From assembly GCA_949879835.1 (NCBI GenBank), contig CATLBU010000002.1:1-30983 (forward strand): 30,983 nt of DNA, in the 5' to 3' direction. Made by a program: the position numbers and the translations under genes. The notes under the pieces are model-generated. The model ran no database searches. It had not been told where the DNA came from and was given only the letters and a program-made list of their open reading frames with translations. Within the stretch, counting starts at the first letter, position 1. The number at the start of each line of letters is the position of its first letter. Origin of the DNA: an uncultured Bacilli bacterium. GTDB lineage: Bacteria; Bacillota_I; Bacilli_A; RF39; UBA660. Shown here in pieces: positions 15,887-24,512 of this stretch.

Positions 15887-17852
15887 AATTTAACATATCT
15901 TGAATTTGTTTTAATAAATCTAAATCTGGTTCTTTCCCTTTACTAAAGAATGTAGATAAAAGTGTTTTTTGATAAGATCGTATATTACCAATATCATGGG
16001 AAATTCCTTGAATCTTCAAAGCCTTTACTTCAATATCATCTAGTATTTGCGCAAGAGCATCTACAAATTGATATTCCCCCTTAGAAGTTATTTTATTTTG
16101 TATATTTTCTCCAATCTGATCAAACACATAATGATTAATCACCCATAATCCAAAGTTTCCATAACACTTTCCATCATCCATTAATAAATGTTCTTTTGCA
16201 TATTTTAACGTTGGTTTCTCAACTAATTTCTTGACAGATATTTTTGTTTTATCTTCATCTTCCCATTTTCCTGTTAGAATACCAACATTTTCTATTTCAT
16301 CATCAGCGATAGCGCCTACTGCGATAATATTTCTTTGTACTTCATCATAATAATTTAACATTTGTTCTATACAAGATTGATTAGTATTAGAAGTATAATA
16401 AGTATCCCCTAAAATCATTAAAACGGGATCATTACTGGCAAATTCCTTACAGAGATAAACAGCATGCCCAAATCCCTTTTGTTCTTCTTGAACAATATAT
16501 TTTATTTTTTCACCAATTCTTAAAATATTAAATTCGTATTCTTGTGTTTTTTTATCCAATTTACTCAAATTTTCATCTTGTAATGATTTCTTAAAGAATG
16601 CATCAAATTGTTCTTTATCGTCTCGTCCAATTACTAAGCAGATTTCTTCAATCCCGCTTGCGTCTAATTCTTCAACCAACTTTAAAATAATTGGTTTCAT
16701 AATTCCACCATCATTAATTGGCATAAAAGCCTTTTTAATTGCTCTACTAATTGGATATAATCTAGTTCCAAAACCAGCTACTGGTATAATTGCTTTTTTT
16801 ATTTTATGAGTGGCACGAATATTATATTTAAAAGCTTTCATTTTGAAATTTTCTTTTAAATAGGTAATGATTTTATCTTGATCAGTGGAATTTTTCGCTA
16901 GTATTTGAACACTTCCATCTCCTCCTGATCCAATTCCCCTTACACCGTATGATAACTCTTTTATTTTAAAATCATGCATTACTTTGTGTAATAAAGGTGC
17001 CTTATATTCATCACAAATAGGAATTCCAGCCTGATCAATTAGGGCTTGACTTTGTTGAAATATTTTACCGATTTCTTCTAAATTTCCTTGTTCAATCGCC
17101 TCTTGCATACGATTTACTAACACCTTATTTTCTTCTCCTAACATGGAATGGACAGCTTGTTGTTCTTTTGTTTTAGCAAAAGGATAACAACTACGTAAGG
17201 AATTTAATATCTTTCTCGTATCCTTATTTCCATTTAAATCAGCGATTACTAAATTTAAAGTCTTTTTTACAAATATTGGAGAAATAGAAATACAGTTTTC
17301 ATAAAAGACCATTTTAGATAATTGATTGGCCCCTTTTACGATTATTTGATCTAGTCTTCCACATTTTGATAAAGCCAAATGTTCTCCATGATAAGCATCT
17401 AGCATCAATTCATTATCACTTAAATTCAAATAATAAATTTTATCAAATGCTTTTGCTATTAAAATACAAATAGCAGCACTTGAGGAAAGTCCTTTTTTTA
17501 TTGGTAACGTGTTATATTTAATATCAACATAAATTCCCGACACATTGTATTTTCTTAACATGTGTAGACACATTCCACAGATATAGGAATAAAAACTTTG
17601 CGACACAGCATTTTTTTCTAATTCTTCTTCATCCATTTCACATTCAAAATAATAATCATCCATATGAAATCTAAGTTTGTTATAACGTTTAATAGTAGCA
17701 TAAATTCCTTTATCAATAGCGGTTGCAATGGAACGACCTGGTAAAATAGATTTATTCTCATCTTTATATTCTACTGTCCAATCGCTTAACTCCCCAACTA
17801 GACTAATTCTTCCAGGGACAAATAGATTAATTTCTTTCTCTGTATTATACAT
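15885..17852 (-). CDS. GHMP sugar kinase fused to UTP-sugar-1-phosphate uridylyltransferase
   Basis: A 655-residue two-domain enzyme. I prefer ATG 17852 (7 bases from AGAGG) to the ATG two codons upstream, which abuts the ribosome site. Numbering here includes those two codons. Residues 10-350 form a GHMP kinase of galactokinase type: PGRISLVGELSDW (15-27), the ATP loop LPIKKGLSSSAA (118-129), catalytic Asp170 in CGRLDQ and the C-terminal GIGSGGDGS (308-316). His of the usual GEHxD is Leu24. Residues 353-655 form a GalU-like nucleotidyltransferase: AIIPVAGFGTRLYP (356-369), FMPI, ILGDTYY, VEKP and SHDIGN. Together they should phosphorylate a free sugar at C1 and then form the UDP-sugar. Bacteroides FKP is analogous, but with domains in the opposite order and GDP-fucose as product. 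The sugar cannot be read from sequence. Confidence 0.88.
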   Translation of the reverse strand: MYNTEKEINLFVPGRISLVGELSDWTVEYKDENKSILPGRSIATAIDKGIYATIKRYNKLRFHMDDYYFECEMDEEELEKNAVSQSFYSYICGMCLHMLRKYNVSGIYVDIKYNTLPIKKGLSSSAAICILIAKAFDKIYYLNLSDNELMLDAYHGEHLALSKCGRLDQIIVKGANQLSKMVFYENCISISPIFVKKTLNLVIADLNGNKDTRKILNSLRSCYPFAKTKEQQAVHSMLGEENKVLVNRMQEAIEQGNLEEIGKIFQQSQALIDQAGIPICDEYKAPLLHKVMHDFKIKELSYGVRGIGSGGDGSVQILAKNSTDQDKIITYLKENFKMKAFKYNIRATHKIKKAIIPVAGFGTRLYPISRAIKKAFMPINDGGIMKPIILKLVEELDASGIEEICLVIGRDDKEQFDAFFKKSLQDENLSKLDKKTQEYEFNILRIGEKIKYIVQEEQKGFGHAVYLCKEFASNDPVLMILGDTYYTSNTNQSCIEQMLNYYDEVQRNIIAVGAIADDEIENVGILTGKWEDEDKTKISVKKLVEKPTLKYAKEHLLMDDGKCYGNFGLWVINHYVFDQIGENIQNKITSKGEYQFVDALAQILDDIEVKALKIQGISHDIGNIRSYQKTLLSTFFSKGKEPDLDLLKQIQDMLN

Positions 17853-17923
17853 AAGCATACCTCTTCTATCATTTGTTTATCCCTATCTTATTCTCTATTT
17901 ATTATATTACCATAATTTAACTA

Positions 17924-18859
17924 CTATTTCAACACTAAAGACTTTCTTTTTGTTGTTATTTTTATAGTATTTAAATCTGGGGTAACTAAGATATCCTTCC
18001 TATTTCTTTTTTTATTATTCAATTGATCAATTTCACTTAAAGGAAATATGTCAGAAAGTAATGTTCCGATCTTAAAAGGTATTACCACTTTTTTTGTTTT
18101 ATTTTTAATCTCTACATATTTTTCTGTAGGTTTATCATGATATTTTAAAATTTTGTGTAGTTGTATAATTATTTCCATAGGTTTTATCATGATTTGATGA
18201 TTTAATATATATTTTCTGTTTTCTTTTTTTTGAATATAGTTTTTTATTTTTTCCTCTTTCTTTTGTGTTATGAAAGAAAATTTAGTCAATATAAAGATAT
18301 TTGGATATGTCCCAATATAAGTTTCAAATTGTTTTCTTATTTGTCTATTATTTTTAGATATTACGATGTAACATGTTTTAATCTGATATGATTCCATTAA
18401 ATAGTCTATCGTTTCTAAAATTTCTGGGAGTTCTCTTTTTATCCATTTTTGGTTAAAAAAAATGGTATTCATTTCTACTTCTATAATGAATGTTTTTCCA
18501 TGAATAGATTCTGTAAAAAAATCTTGAGTTAAATCTAATAATCCTGTTTCTAAGATTAAATTTTCATATGATTCATTCTCATTAGAATAAATGTCTTTTC
18601 TTTCTAATCTTTCTTGGTAATCATTTTCTACTTGAACACATTTTATTTTTTGATGATTCCAAGTATATTTTTCCTTTATTCCTATCACTTTCCCACTAAT
18701 AGGAGAGAATACATAGATGGATCCTTCTTTTTCTTTTGCAATTTTCATGCCCTTTAAAACATAATCATTTTTTTTTACTAATGTTGTAATATTTTGATTT
18801 TCTCCAATTATTAGTGGAATGTATATATACTTTGGTTGATTCCAATCTTTTTTTTGCAT
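17924..18859 (-). CDS. Degenerate RnfC-like protein without Fe-S sites
   Basis: A 311-residue protein that follows the RnfC layout by eye. Residues 11-80 match the RnfC N-terminal barrel: YIPLIIGENQNITTLVKKND, SPISGKVIGI and CVQVEND. Residues 100-195 match the flavin-domain region, with LETGLLDLTQDFF where RnfC has its Gly-rich AGIVGLGGA loop and IEVEMNTIFF where RnfC has NGAECEPY. Residues 214-275 match the linker and SLBB part (ILNHQIMIKPM, EKYVEI, IGTLLSDIF). The protein then ends in a basic tail. The eight Cys for two 4Fe-4S clusters are absent; only Cys74 and Cys163 exist. No other rnf gene is near. Electron transfer is therefore unlikely and the role unknown. The strong terminator upstream and GTAGGTGA before ATG 18859 suggest a single-gene unit. 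No signal peptide. Confidence 0.6.
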   Translation of the reverse strand: MQKKDWNQPKYIYIPLIIGENQNITTLVKKNDYVLKGMKIAKEKEGSIYVFSPISGKVIGIKEKYTWNHQKIKCVQVENDYQERLERKDIYSNENESYENLILETGLLDLTQDFFTESIHGKTFIIEVEMNTIFFNQKWIKRELPEILETIDYLMESYQIKTCYIVISKNNRQIRKQFETYIGTYPNIFILTKFSFITQKKEEKIKNYIQKKENRKYILNHQIMIKPMEIIIQLHKILKYHDKPTEKYVEIKNKTKKVVIPFKIGTLLSDIFPLSEIDQLNNKKRNRKDILVTPDLNTIKITTKRKSLVLK

Positions 18860-18901
18860 ATATTCACCTACTTTTATTTTATTATATAATAAAAAATGCG
18901 C

Positions 18902-18935
18902 AAAAAAAGTCTTAATACCGTAGCATTAAGAACTT
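18902..18935 (-). terminator. Intrinsic terminator of the two-component operon
   Basis: On the minus strand AAGT-T-CTTAAT pairs with ATTAAG-ACTT (one bulged base) around an 8-base loop, followed by seven T. It starts right after the kinase stop codon. Confidence 0.75.
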
Positions 18936-18937
18936 TT

Positions 18938-20200
18938 TTATTTAATCATAAAACTGACACCCTTTCTTTCATTTTTGACGATAATTTTATAATCACATAA
19001 AGATACTGATTTTTTAATGATAGAAAGACCTAATCCGAATTCTCCTTGAATACCTTTTTTGTAGGGAGTAAAAATGTCATCTAAGATATTTTCATCAATA
19101 GAGTTTCCATCATTGTAAAATGTAATACTATGATTCTTTAATGTGATTTTAATTGTTTTATTAGCATATCGAATAAAATTTTGAAAGAAGTTATCGATGA
19201 TGGTTTCCCAAATATCAGTTGTACCTCGATATATAGTGGTTTTATCTTTTATTATCAATTTCCATTCCAAATCGGAACGATGAAATTTAAATTTTTTCAT
19301 CGATTGTTTTAAAATGGGAATAATATCTACTTGTTCTTTAGAAATATTGTTCATTTCCTTTAAATAATCTAATTTGTTTAAGTATAGTAGGGAGTGTACT
19401 TTTAATTCTAAGTTCTCAATTTGTTTCTTTATTACTTTTTTCGTTTGGGTTATATCAATCATATCATCTTCATAGGCTTCTATATATGATTTCATAACTG
19501 TAATAGGAGTTTTAAAGTCGTGAGAAATGTTTTGATACATCTGATTTTTATATTCTTCTTCTTTTATTAGATGTAGATGCATATTATCTATAGCATCTGA
19601 TAAAACTTTTAATTCATCATCAAAATGATACTGATATTTTGTCTCATAGTCTTCACTATCAATATGATCTATTTTTCTTTTCAAGTATTCTATTTTTGTT
19701 ACTAGTCTTCTCGACCAAAAAATTAAAAGAGTTGCAATAATTAGTAAGGTTGTTAATAACACTGGAATAATTTTGGATAAAATACTTGTTTTGATATTAG
19801 AGACATGTTGATCACTAGTTAGTGAAATCTTAATTTCTTGTTCATTATATGAAGTATAATAATAATATTTTTTACCTTGATATACAAATTTTCCATATTT
19901 TTTATTGATATTTTTTAATATTTTTTTAGGAGTAGTATTAATAATTTTTAAAAAGTTTTTAGAAATAATTGTATAATCATCTTTGATATATATATAGGCA
20001 ATATCATCTTCTATTTTATTATCTTCTATGTCATCATTGATAAAAATTAATGGTTGCTTTAAATAAGCATAAATATTTTTTTCATAGATTGGTATAAGAA
20101 GACGTGGAAGTAAAAAGTATAAACTAACTAAAACGATAATAAAGATTAAAATAATAATCGATAATAATTGTTTATCTAAATCTTTTTTTAATAGTTTCAT
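18938..20200 (-). CDS. Sensor histidine kinase
   Basis: Membrane sensor of a two-component pair, 420 residues. TM1 is about 12-33, an outer domain of about 105 residues follows (rich in Lys, Tyr, Asp, Ile), and TM2 is about 143-162. A HAMP-like linker leads to the dimerisation helix with phospho-acceptor His227 in ISHDFKTPITVM. The ATPase domain has the N box DNFFQNFIRYA, the G1 box FYNDGNSI and the G2 box EFGLGLSIIKK. The size and simple architecture are like sensors of envelope stress or peptide antibiotics in Bacillota, but the signal cannot be inferred. The start ATG overlaps the stop of the response regulator (ATGA), so translation is probably coupled. The operon ends right after this gene. 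Confidence 0.93.
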   Translation of the reverse strand: MKLLKKDLDKQLLSIIILIFIIVLVSLYFLLPRLLIPIYEKNIYAYLKQPLIFINDDIEDNKIEDDIAYIYIKDDYTIISKNFLKIINTTPKKILKNINKKYGKFVYQGKKYYYYTSYNEQEIKISLTSDQHVSNIKTSILSKIIPVLLTTLLIIATLLIFWSRRLVTKIEYLKRKIDHIDSEDYETKYQYHFDDELKVLSDAIDNMHLHLIKEEEYKNQMYQNISHDFKTPITVMKSYIEAYEDDMIDITQTKKVIKKQIENLELKVHSLLYLNKLDYLKEMNNISKEQVDIIPILKQSMKKFKFHRSDLEWKLIIKDKTTIYRGTTDIWETIIDNFFQNFIRYANKTIKITLKNHSITFYNDGNSIDENILDDIFTPYKKGIQGEFGLGLSIIKKSVSLCDYKIIVKNERKGVSFMIK

Positions 20201-20853
20201 GTTAATCGATATCCAAATCCATAGATTGTATTGATATTTAGTTTCGGCATTTTTTTTCTAAGTCTACGTACTAAATCATCAACAACACGATCACTTCCAA
20301 AATATTCATCTCCCCATACTTTATTTAATATATCTTCTCTACTAAAAGAATAATTACTATTTTCTAATAATAGAATTAATAAATCATATTCTAGAGTGGT
20401 TAAAGAGATCACTTTTTTACCTTGATATACCAATCTTTTTTCTTTATCAATTATATATTGTCCATACGTAAGTTTTGCATCTATTTTTGTATAGACTCTT
20501 TTTATAATGTTATTTACTCTTAAAACTAGTTCTTTTGGAGAATAAGGTTTGATAATATAGTCATCACTTCCTAGTTCTAAGCCAATAATTCTATCTAAAT
20601 CCTGATCTCTGGCTGAAGTAAAAATTACTGGAACTTCTGGGTTTATTTTTTTTACTTCCTTTAAAATATCATATCCACTGATAGAATCTCCAAGCATAAT
20701 ATCTAAAATCCATAACTGGATATCGTGATTGATACTTTCTAATGCTTGTTTTCCATTATAACAAGAAAGTACTTCATAGCCTTCCTTCTCTAAATAGGAT
20801 TTTATAAGGCTGTGCAGATTTTTTTCATCTTCTACAAAACAAATTTTATACAT
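20197..20853 (-). CDS. OmpR/PhoB-family response regulator
   Basis: DNA-binding partner of the kinase, 218 residues. The receiver domain has the acidic pocket Glu8-Asp9, phospho-acceptor Asp51 in LWILDIML, Thr79-Ser80 and Lys102 in IIKPYSPKEL. The C-terminal winged helix (about 125-218) has the typical LTTLEYDLLILLLEN, VVDDLVRRLRKK and the ending YGFGYRLT. The canonical ending on TGA shows that TGA is a stop here. GAGGTG before ATG 20853 is itself only 7 bases from a TATAAT (20872-20877). No target genes can be named, although the RnfC-like gene lies directly after the operon. Confidence 0.95.
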   Translation of the reverse strand: MYKICFVEDEKNLHSLIKSYLEKEGYEVLSCYNGKQALESINHDIQLWILDIMLGDSISGYDILKEVKKINPEVPVIFTSARDQDLDRIIGLELGSDDYIIKPYSPKELVLRVNNIIKRVYTKIDAKLTYGQYIIDKEKRLVYQGKKVISLTTLEYDLLILLLENSNYSFSREDILNKVWGDEYFGSDRVVDDLVRRLRKKMPKLNINTIYGFGYRLT

Positions 20854-20986
20854 AAGAACACCTCATATAACATTATAACATATTTATTCTGTTACTTTCT
20901 TTTTTCTATCGCCTCCTTATCTTGTTTTCATTATATAATTTAATTATGTTTATAATTTGATAAAATTATGGGAAATTATGGTAAAG

Positions 20987-21007
20987 AAAAAAACTCTGGT
21001 TAGAGTT
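20987..21007 (-). terminator. Intrinsic terminator of the rnhB-metallo-hydrolase unit
   Basis: On the minus strand AACTC pairs with GAGTT around a 6-base loop, followed by a T run. The stem overlaps the stop codon at 21006-21008. Confidence 0.75.
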
Positions 21008-21539
21008 AGTTACACTTTCTTAAATAATAGTTAGTTCTTTTTTCTTCCCCTAAGGTGGAAAATCTTCCATGTCCAGGATATATTTTTATAGTATCTGGAT
21101 ACTTACTAATTTTAAGCAGGCTATTTTCCATTTCTTTCATACTTCCTGTTTCCAAATCTGTTCTACCAATGGTTCCTTGAAACAGAAAATCCCCTGTAAA
21201 CATGAAATTATATTCATAAAAATAAAGACTAATAGAATCACTTTTATGGCCTGGCGTATAAATTACTTCAAAGTTATAGCCGTCCAGTTGATATCTTTTT
21301 TCTTCTAAATTATTTATATCATAAATAGGGACATTATAATTTTTAGACAGTTCTTCTAATGCACCTATATGATCAAAATGATAATGTGTTACGATGATAA
21401 ATTTTAATTCTTGGTTTCCTATTTCCTGAGCAATTTTATCATATTCATCTCCTGGATCAATTACAATACAACCGTTTCCATTTGTCAAAATATAACAATT
21501 TGTCTCTAAATTTCCTACTTTAATATTTCTTATTTGCAT
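21006..21539 (-). CDS. Metallo-beta-lactamase-fold hydrolase (glyoxalase II-like)
   Basis: A 177-residue cytosolic hydrolase of the YqgX/glyoxalase II-like group. The metal motif THYHFDHIG has His52, His54, Asp56 and His57; the further ligands are His in TPGHKSDS, Asp in FTGDFLF and His in YPGHGR. It is somewhat shorter than typical members (about 205-210), with a trimmed C-terminus, but all metal ligands appear present. The substrate is probably a thioester such as S-lactoyl or a related small thiol adduct; that is family knowledge only. The start codon overlaps the 3' end of rnhB by 10 bases in another frame, so the two are translationally coupled and share the terminator. Confidence 0.88.
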   Translation of the reverse strand: MQIRNIKVGNLETNCYILTNGNGCIVIDPGDEYDKIAQEIGNQELKFIIVTHYHFDHIGALEELSKNYNVPIYDINNLEEKRYQLDGYNFEVIYTPGHKSDSISLYFYEYNFMFTGDFLFQGTIGRTDLETGSMKEMENSLLKISKYPDTIKIYPGHGRFSTLGEEKRTNYYLRKCN

Positions 21540-22153
21540 GTTTCCATCTCCAATATTTCTCGCACTGGGCGATATGTCTTGCGATATCCATCAATCAATC
21601 CATATTTTTGAATAGCTTCTAAATGTTTTTTTGTTGGATATCCTTTATGACTGGCATACCCATACTGGGGATACTGCTTATCTAATTCATACATCATTTG
21701 ATCACGTGTCACCTTTGCAAGGACACTCGCAGCTGCAATACTAATACTTTTAGAATCTCCTTTAATAATAGAAGTAGAGGGTATTTCTAAATCGAGTGGC
21801 ATGGCATCTACTAATATATGTTCGAGTGGAATTTGTTTTTTTACTTCCTCGATTGCTTCTATCATAGCTAGTTTCGTTGCTTCATAAATATTTACTTCAT
21901 CTATCTTCTCAGGTGATACAATCCCAATTCCATAGCAAATACAATGCTCCTTGATATAATCATAAAATAAATTTCGCTTTTTCTCGCTTAATTTTTTAGA
22001 GTCAGTTAATCCCTCTAAAACAAAATCTTTTGGCAATACACAACAACATGCTACTACGGGACCTATGAGTGGTCCTCTTCCCACTTCATCCACTCCCCCA
22101 ATATATTGAATTTTTTGTTGATATAATTCTTGTTCATATTTCCATAAATTCAT
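21530..22153 (-). CDS. rnhB: Ribonuclease HII
   Basis: Cuts RNA in RNA-DNA hybrids and removes single ribonucleotides from DNA. The start is placed at ATG 22153 with ATAGGTGAT upstream; the frame runs on 9 codons without a better ribosome site. The product has 207 residues. The metal-binding residues are Asp22-Glu23 in GVDEVGRGP, Asp116 in LVDAMPL and Asp134 in KGDSKSISIAAAS, with the spacing of known RNase HII enzymes. The C-terminal GYASHKGYPTKKHLEA is typical. It lacks the N-terminal extension of RNase HIII. It forms a two-gene unit with the metallo-hydrolase and is divergent from the Pro/Met-rich small protein. Confidence 0.96.
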   Translation of the reverse strand: MNLWKYEQELYQQKIQYIGGVDEVGRGPLIGPVVACCCVLPKDFVLEGLTDSKKLSEKKRNLFYDYIKEHCICYGIGIVSPEKIDEVNIYEATKLAMIEAIEEVKKQIPLEHILVDAMPLDLEIPSTSIIKGDSKSISIAAASVLAKVTRDQMMYELDKQYPQYGYASHKGYPTKKHLEAIQKYGLIDGYRKTYRPVREILEMETCK

Positions 22154-22224
22154 ATCATCACCTATTTTATTATACACCAAACCATTTTTATTGCATATAC
22201 TTAAATTAGATAGGAGAGTGTGTT

Positions 22225-22524
22225 ATGAAAAAAGATAGAAATTGTGGCGGAAGTCCATATCCAGTTTATCCACCTTACCCTGGGATGAATATGTTACCAG
22301 GAATTCCAACCATGCCAAATATGAATATGGGAATGTACAATCCTATTTCCTATACGACTACTGATAATGGTGTGAGTTCTAATACTATAGAGCAACAAAT
22401 GAATAATTTGGAACAACAAATTAACTTATTAGATAAGCGTATTACAAATTTGGAAAATATGTATAATAATAATTCTGGATCCTATAACAATAAATATAAT
22501 AGTTCTAATTATCAAATGATGTAA
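22225..22524 (+). CDS. Small Pro/Met/Asn-rich protein, possible spore-coat protein
   Basis: A 99-residue protein with AGGAGAG before ATG 22225. The first half is low-complexity, rich in Pro, Tyr, Met, Gly and Asn (GGSPYPVYPPYPG, MPNMNMGMYNP). Residues 53-77 form a short heptad-like helix (QQMNNLEQQINLLDKRITN), and the tail is Asn/Ser/Tyr-rich. No signal peptide or membrane segment. Composition and small size recall coat or crust proteins of spore formers, and CATATACTT (22194-22202) partly resembles a mother-cell SigE/SigK -10. This is inference; I do not recognise the family. A convergent coiled-coil gene shares its terminator. Confidence 0.6.
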   Translation: MKKDRNCGGSPYPVYPPYPGMNMLPGIPTMPNMNMGMYNPISYTTTDNGVSSNTIEQQMNNLEQQINLLDKRITNLENMYNNNSGSYNNKYNSSNYQMM

Positions 22525-22549
22525 AAAAATCAAGGGAAACCTTGATTTT
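22523..22549. terminator. Bidirectional terminator with GAAA tetraloop
   Basis: A perfect 9-bp stem, AAATCAAGG with CCTTGATTT, closed by a GAAA tetraloop (22536-22539). T runs flank it in both directions, so it serves both convergent genes. Confidence 0.85.
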
Positions 22550-22958
22550 ATATTTCATCTTTTAAATATTCTTCAATCTTGTCATTAGATATTCCTGAAG
22601 CTAAAGATACTTGATCTAGTCCAAAATCATCTACAATTAAGCCAATAATAGATTGTAAGGATTTCACTTTTGTTTTATAAGTTAATATGGTTTTTCTAAG
22701 AACTTGAACTTCTGTTTGAAGATCCTCGATTTGTTCTTCTCTCTCTGTCAATCTATCTTTATATCTTGTTAACAATTCTCTACTTTCTCTTTCCAGATTA
22801 CTATATTTCATTTTTAGGACATCTAAATTTTTTACTTTATTTTGGTATTCCAAAATTTTTTTATTATGGTTAAACATATCTTTTTCTAGTTGTTCGAAGA
22901 GATTATTTCGTTCATCTGACTCTTTTTTTATCACTTCTGTTATTTTATTATTCTCCAC
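22548..22958 (-). CDS. Coiled-coil protein of unknown function
   Basis: A 136-residue soluble protein that starts at GTG 22958, with GGGGAT 8 bases upstream; no ATG in frame offers a better start. Residues 5-105 are a nearly unbroken coiled coil (many Glu/Lys/Arg heptads, e.g. LERESRELLTRYKDRLTERE). The last 30 residues, IGLIVDDFGLDQVSLASG and DKIEEYLKDEI, look like a small folded cap. I do not recognise the family. It is convergent with the Pro/Met-rich gene, and the upstream transporter unit is closed off by its own terminator, so it is probably a single-gene unit. Confidence 0.65.
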   Translation of the reverse strand: MENNKITEVIKKESDERNNLFEQLEKDMFNHNKKILEYQNKVKNLDVLKMKYSNLERESRELLTRYKDRLTEREEQIEDLQTEVQVLRKTILTYKTKVKSLQSIIGLIVDDFGLDQVSLASGISNDKIEEYLKDEI

Positions 22959-23027
22959 AATATCATCCCCATTAAATTATCCTAAGCTAATTGTACCATA
23001 TCTATACAAATAATCATAGAAAGAATT

Positions 23028-23054
23028 AAAAAAAACAGTAAATTTTACTGTTTT
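23028..23054 (-). terminator. Intrinsic terminator of the YfcC-type transporter gene
   Basis: On the minus strand ACAGTAA pairs with TTACTGT around a 3-base loop and is followed by a T run (complement of 23028-23035). Confidence 0.8.
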
Positions 23055-23060
23055 CTCCTA

Positions 23061-24512
23061 TTAAATGATTGCCATCATCACAATAATGACAATTACTGCT
23101 ATTAGGGCAATTAATAAATATTTCCAAATATTTTTTAGCCATTCTTTATAGGATATGTCAAAATATTTAAGTCCAGCTATTAAAATCACGCTAGTTGGAG
23201 CAATCAACATAACAAGACCATGAATAGACTGAAGTATCATTCCAACAAAAGCATAATCTTTTGTTAATGTACTGATTGGTTCATATAAAGCATTTAATAA
23301 ATATGGAAAATCATTATAAATAACACTTCCAATTATTGATGCAAAACCAAAAGTTAAAACATTAAATCCTTTTGTCATAGATATAAAGAAGTTAGCAATT
23401 GGAGCAAAAATAGTATTACCAGTACTGCTGCTATTGATAATTAAGAATAAAATATTGGCAATAATTACATAAACAGCCACTGGAACCATTTGTTTTACGC
23501 CATCTACAAATCCTTCAAAGGCATCATTTAATTTAATGTTGTATAACCATTTTATTAATAAAATAGCAATGATAATCAACATACAGAATTCTGCATTTGT
23601 CCAATTTCCCATAGCTTCAATATTACCTAGAATATTTGCAAAAAGTGGATATCCATTTAATTCAAATTTCGTAATAGAATCATAAATATCTGTGAAGAAT
23701 GTAACTCCTAAGCAATTTGCCCAGTTAAACATTCCAACTAATGATACAACTACTAATAAAGCAAAAATAACAATTAAAGCTGTTGGGTTTTTCTTTTTGT
23801 CCACATTTTTTTCATATAAAGGAATGATTCCATCCTCTTTTTCTTCTGTTTTCTTTTTTGTTTCTGATTTTGTAGTTTTCTTGGTTGTTTTTTTCTTTTC
23901 TAATGAAGCAGTTTTTATCACAAAAACAGTAAAAGAGATTAACATAAGAACGAGCAATGAAAGTCTAAACCAAATAGAATCATTGATTTTATTTTGGAAG
24001 AAATAAATAATATATCCATTAATATTAAATCCATATGTAGATCCAATACTTCCAATTAAAATAGATCCTACTGTTGATAACATAGCTGTTATTTTATTAT
24101 ATCCTAACAATATAATAACAGCTGCAAAGAATGGTACTAGAATAAATAAAGGTAGTACAAGGCCTGTTAAAGATGATAAAATTCCTAATACTAAAATACT
24201 AATAATTAAGAAATTTTTTTCTTTTCCTTTAAATTTTTTAGTAATTCCTTCTACAATATTTGAATAAACACCTGTTTTATTCATTACTCCATAGAGTCCT
24301 CCGATTAAAAGTACTACTAATACGCTTAATACAAAGATTGAAGTAGTAGCTGTTGCAATTGGATATTTTACCAAATCAAATAAGCCAACTGGTTCTGTCG
24401 CATTTGCAGTTACTTCTTTTCCAGAGAATACTCCTGCTGGAATTAACCAAGTAAGTATTACATAAATACCTAAAACAATTCCTATAGCTTTTAATATGTC
24501 CTTCTTTTTCAT
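23061..24512 (-). CDS. YfcC/DcuC-like multi-pass anion transporter
   Basis: A 483-residue integral membrane protein with about 11-12 hydrophobic segments. The start is ATG 24512, directly after GGGAGG; the frame is open six codons further but without a ribosome site. The N-terminal ILTWLIPAGVFSGKE and the GLYGVMNKTG region resemble the YfcC group (C4-dicarboxylate anaerobic carrier-like; some relatives move basic amino acids or peptides). Two repeat halves are separated by a very Lys/Thr/Glu-rich cytoplasmic loop (about residues 205-240), longer than I would expect. Substrate unknown. A TATAAT at 24529-24534 lies 5 bases from the ribosome site. It is divergent from the MnmL-MnmM gene. Confidence 0.72.
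   Translation of the reverse strand: MKKKDILKAIGIVLGIYVILTWLIPAGVFSGKEVTANATEPVGLFDLVKYPIATATTSIFVLSVLVVLLIGGLYGVMNKTGVYSNIVEGITKKFKGKEKNFLIISILVLGILSSLTGLVLPLFILVPFFAAVIILLGYNKITAMLSTVGSILIGSIGSTYGFNINGYIIYFFQNKINDSIWFRLSLLVLMLISFTVFVIKTASLEKKKTTKKTTKSETKKKTEEKEDGIIPLYEKNVDKKKNPTALIVIFALLVVVSLVGMFNWANCLGVTFFTDIYDSITKFELNGYPLFANILGNIEAMGNWTNAEFCMLIIIAILLIKWLYNIKLNDAFEGFVDGVKQMVPVAVYVIIANILFLIINSSSTGNTIFAPIANFFISMTKGFNVLTFGFASIIGSVIYNDFPYLLNALYEPISTLTKDYAFVGMILQSIHGLVMLIAPTSVILIAGLKYFDISYKEWLKNIWKYLLIALIAVIVIIVMMAII

Noticed and set aside
20197..20200. Mycoplasma genetic code (TGA as Trp)
   Set aside because: The response regulator ends on TGA at the canonical C-terminus of its family, and Trp is encoded by TGG elsewhere, so the standard bacterial code applies.
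20905..20925. AAGGAGGCGATAG on the minus strand upstream of the response regulator as a leader-peptide ribosome site
   Set aside because: No ATG, GTG or TTG follows at a usable distance; only a short ATA-led frame exists.
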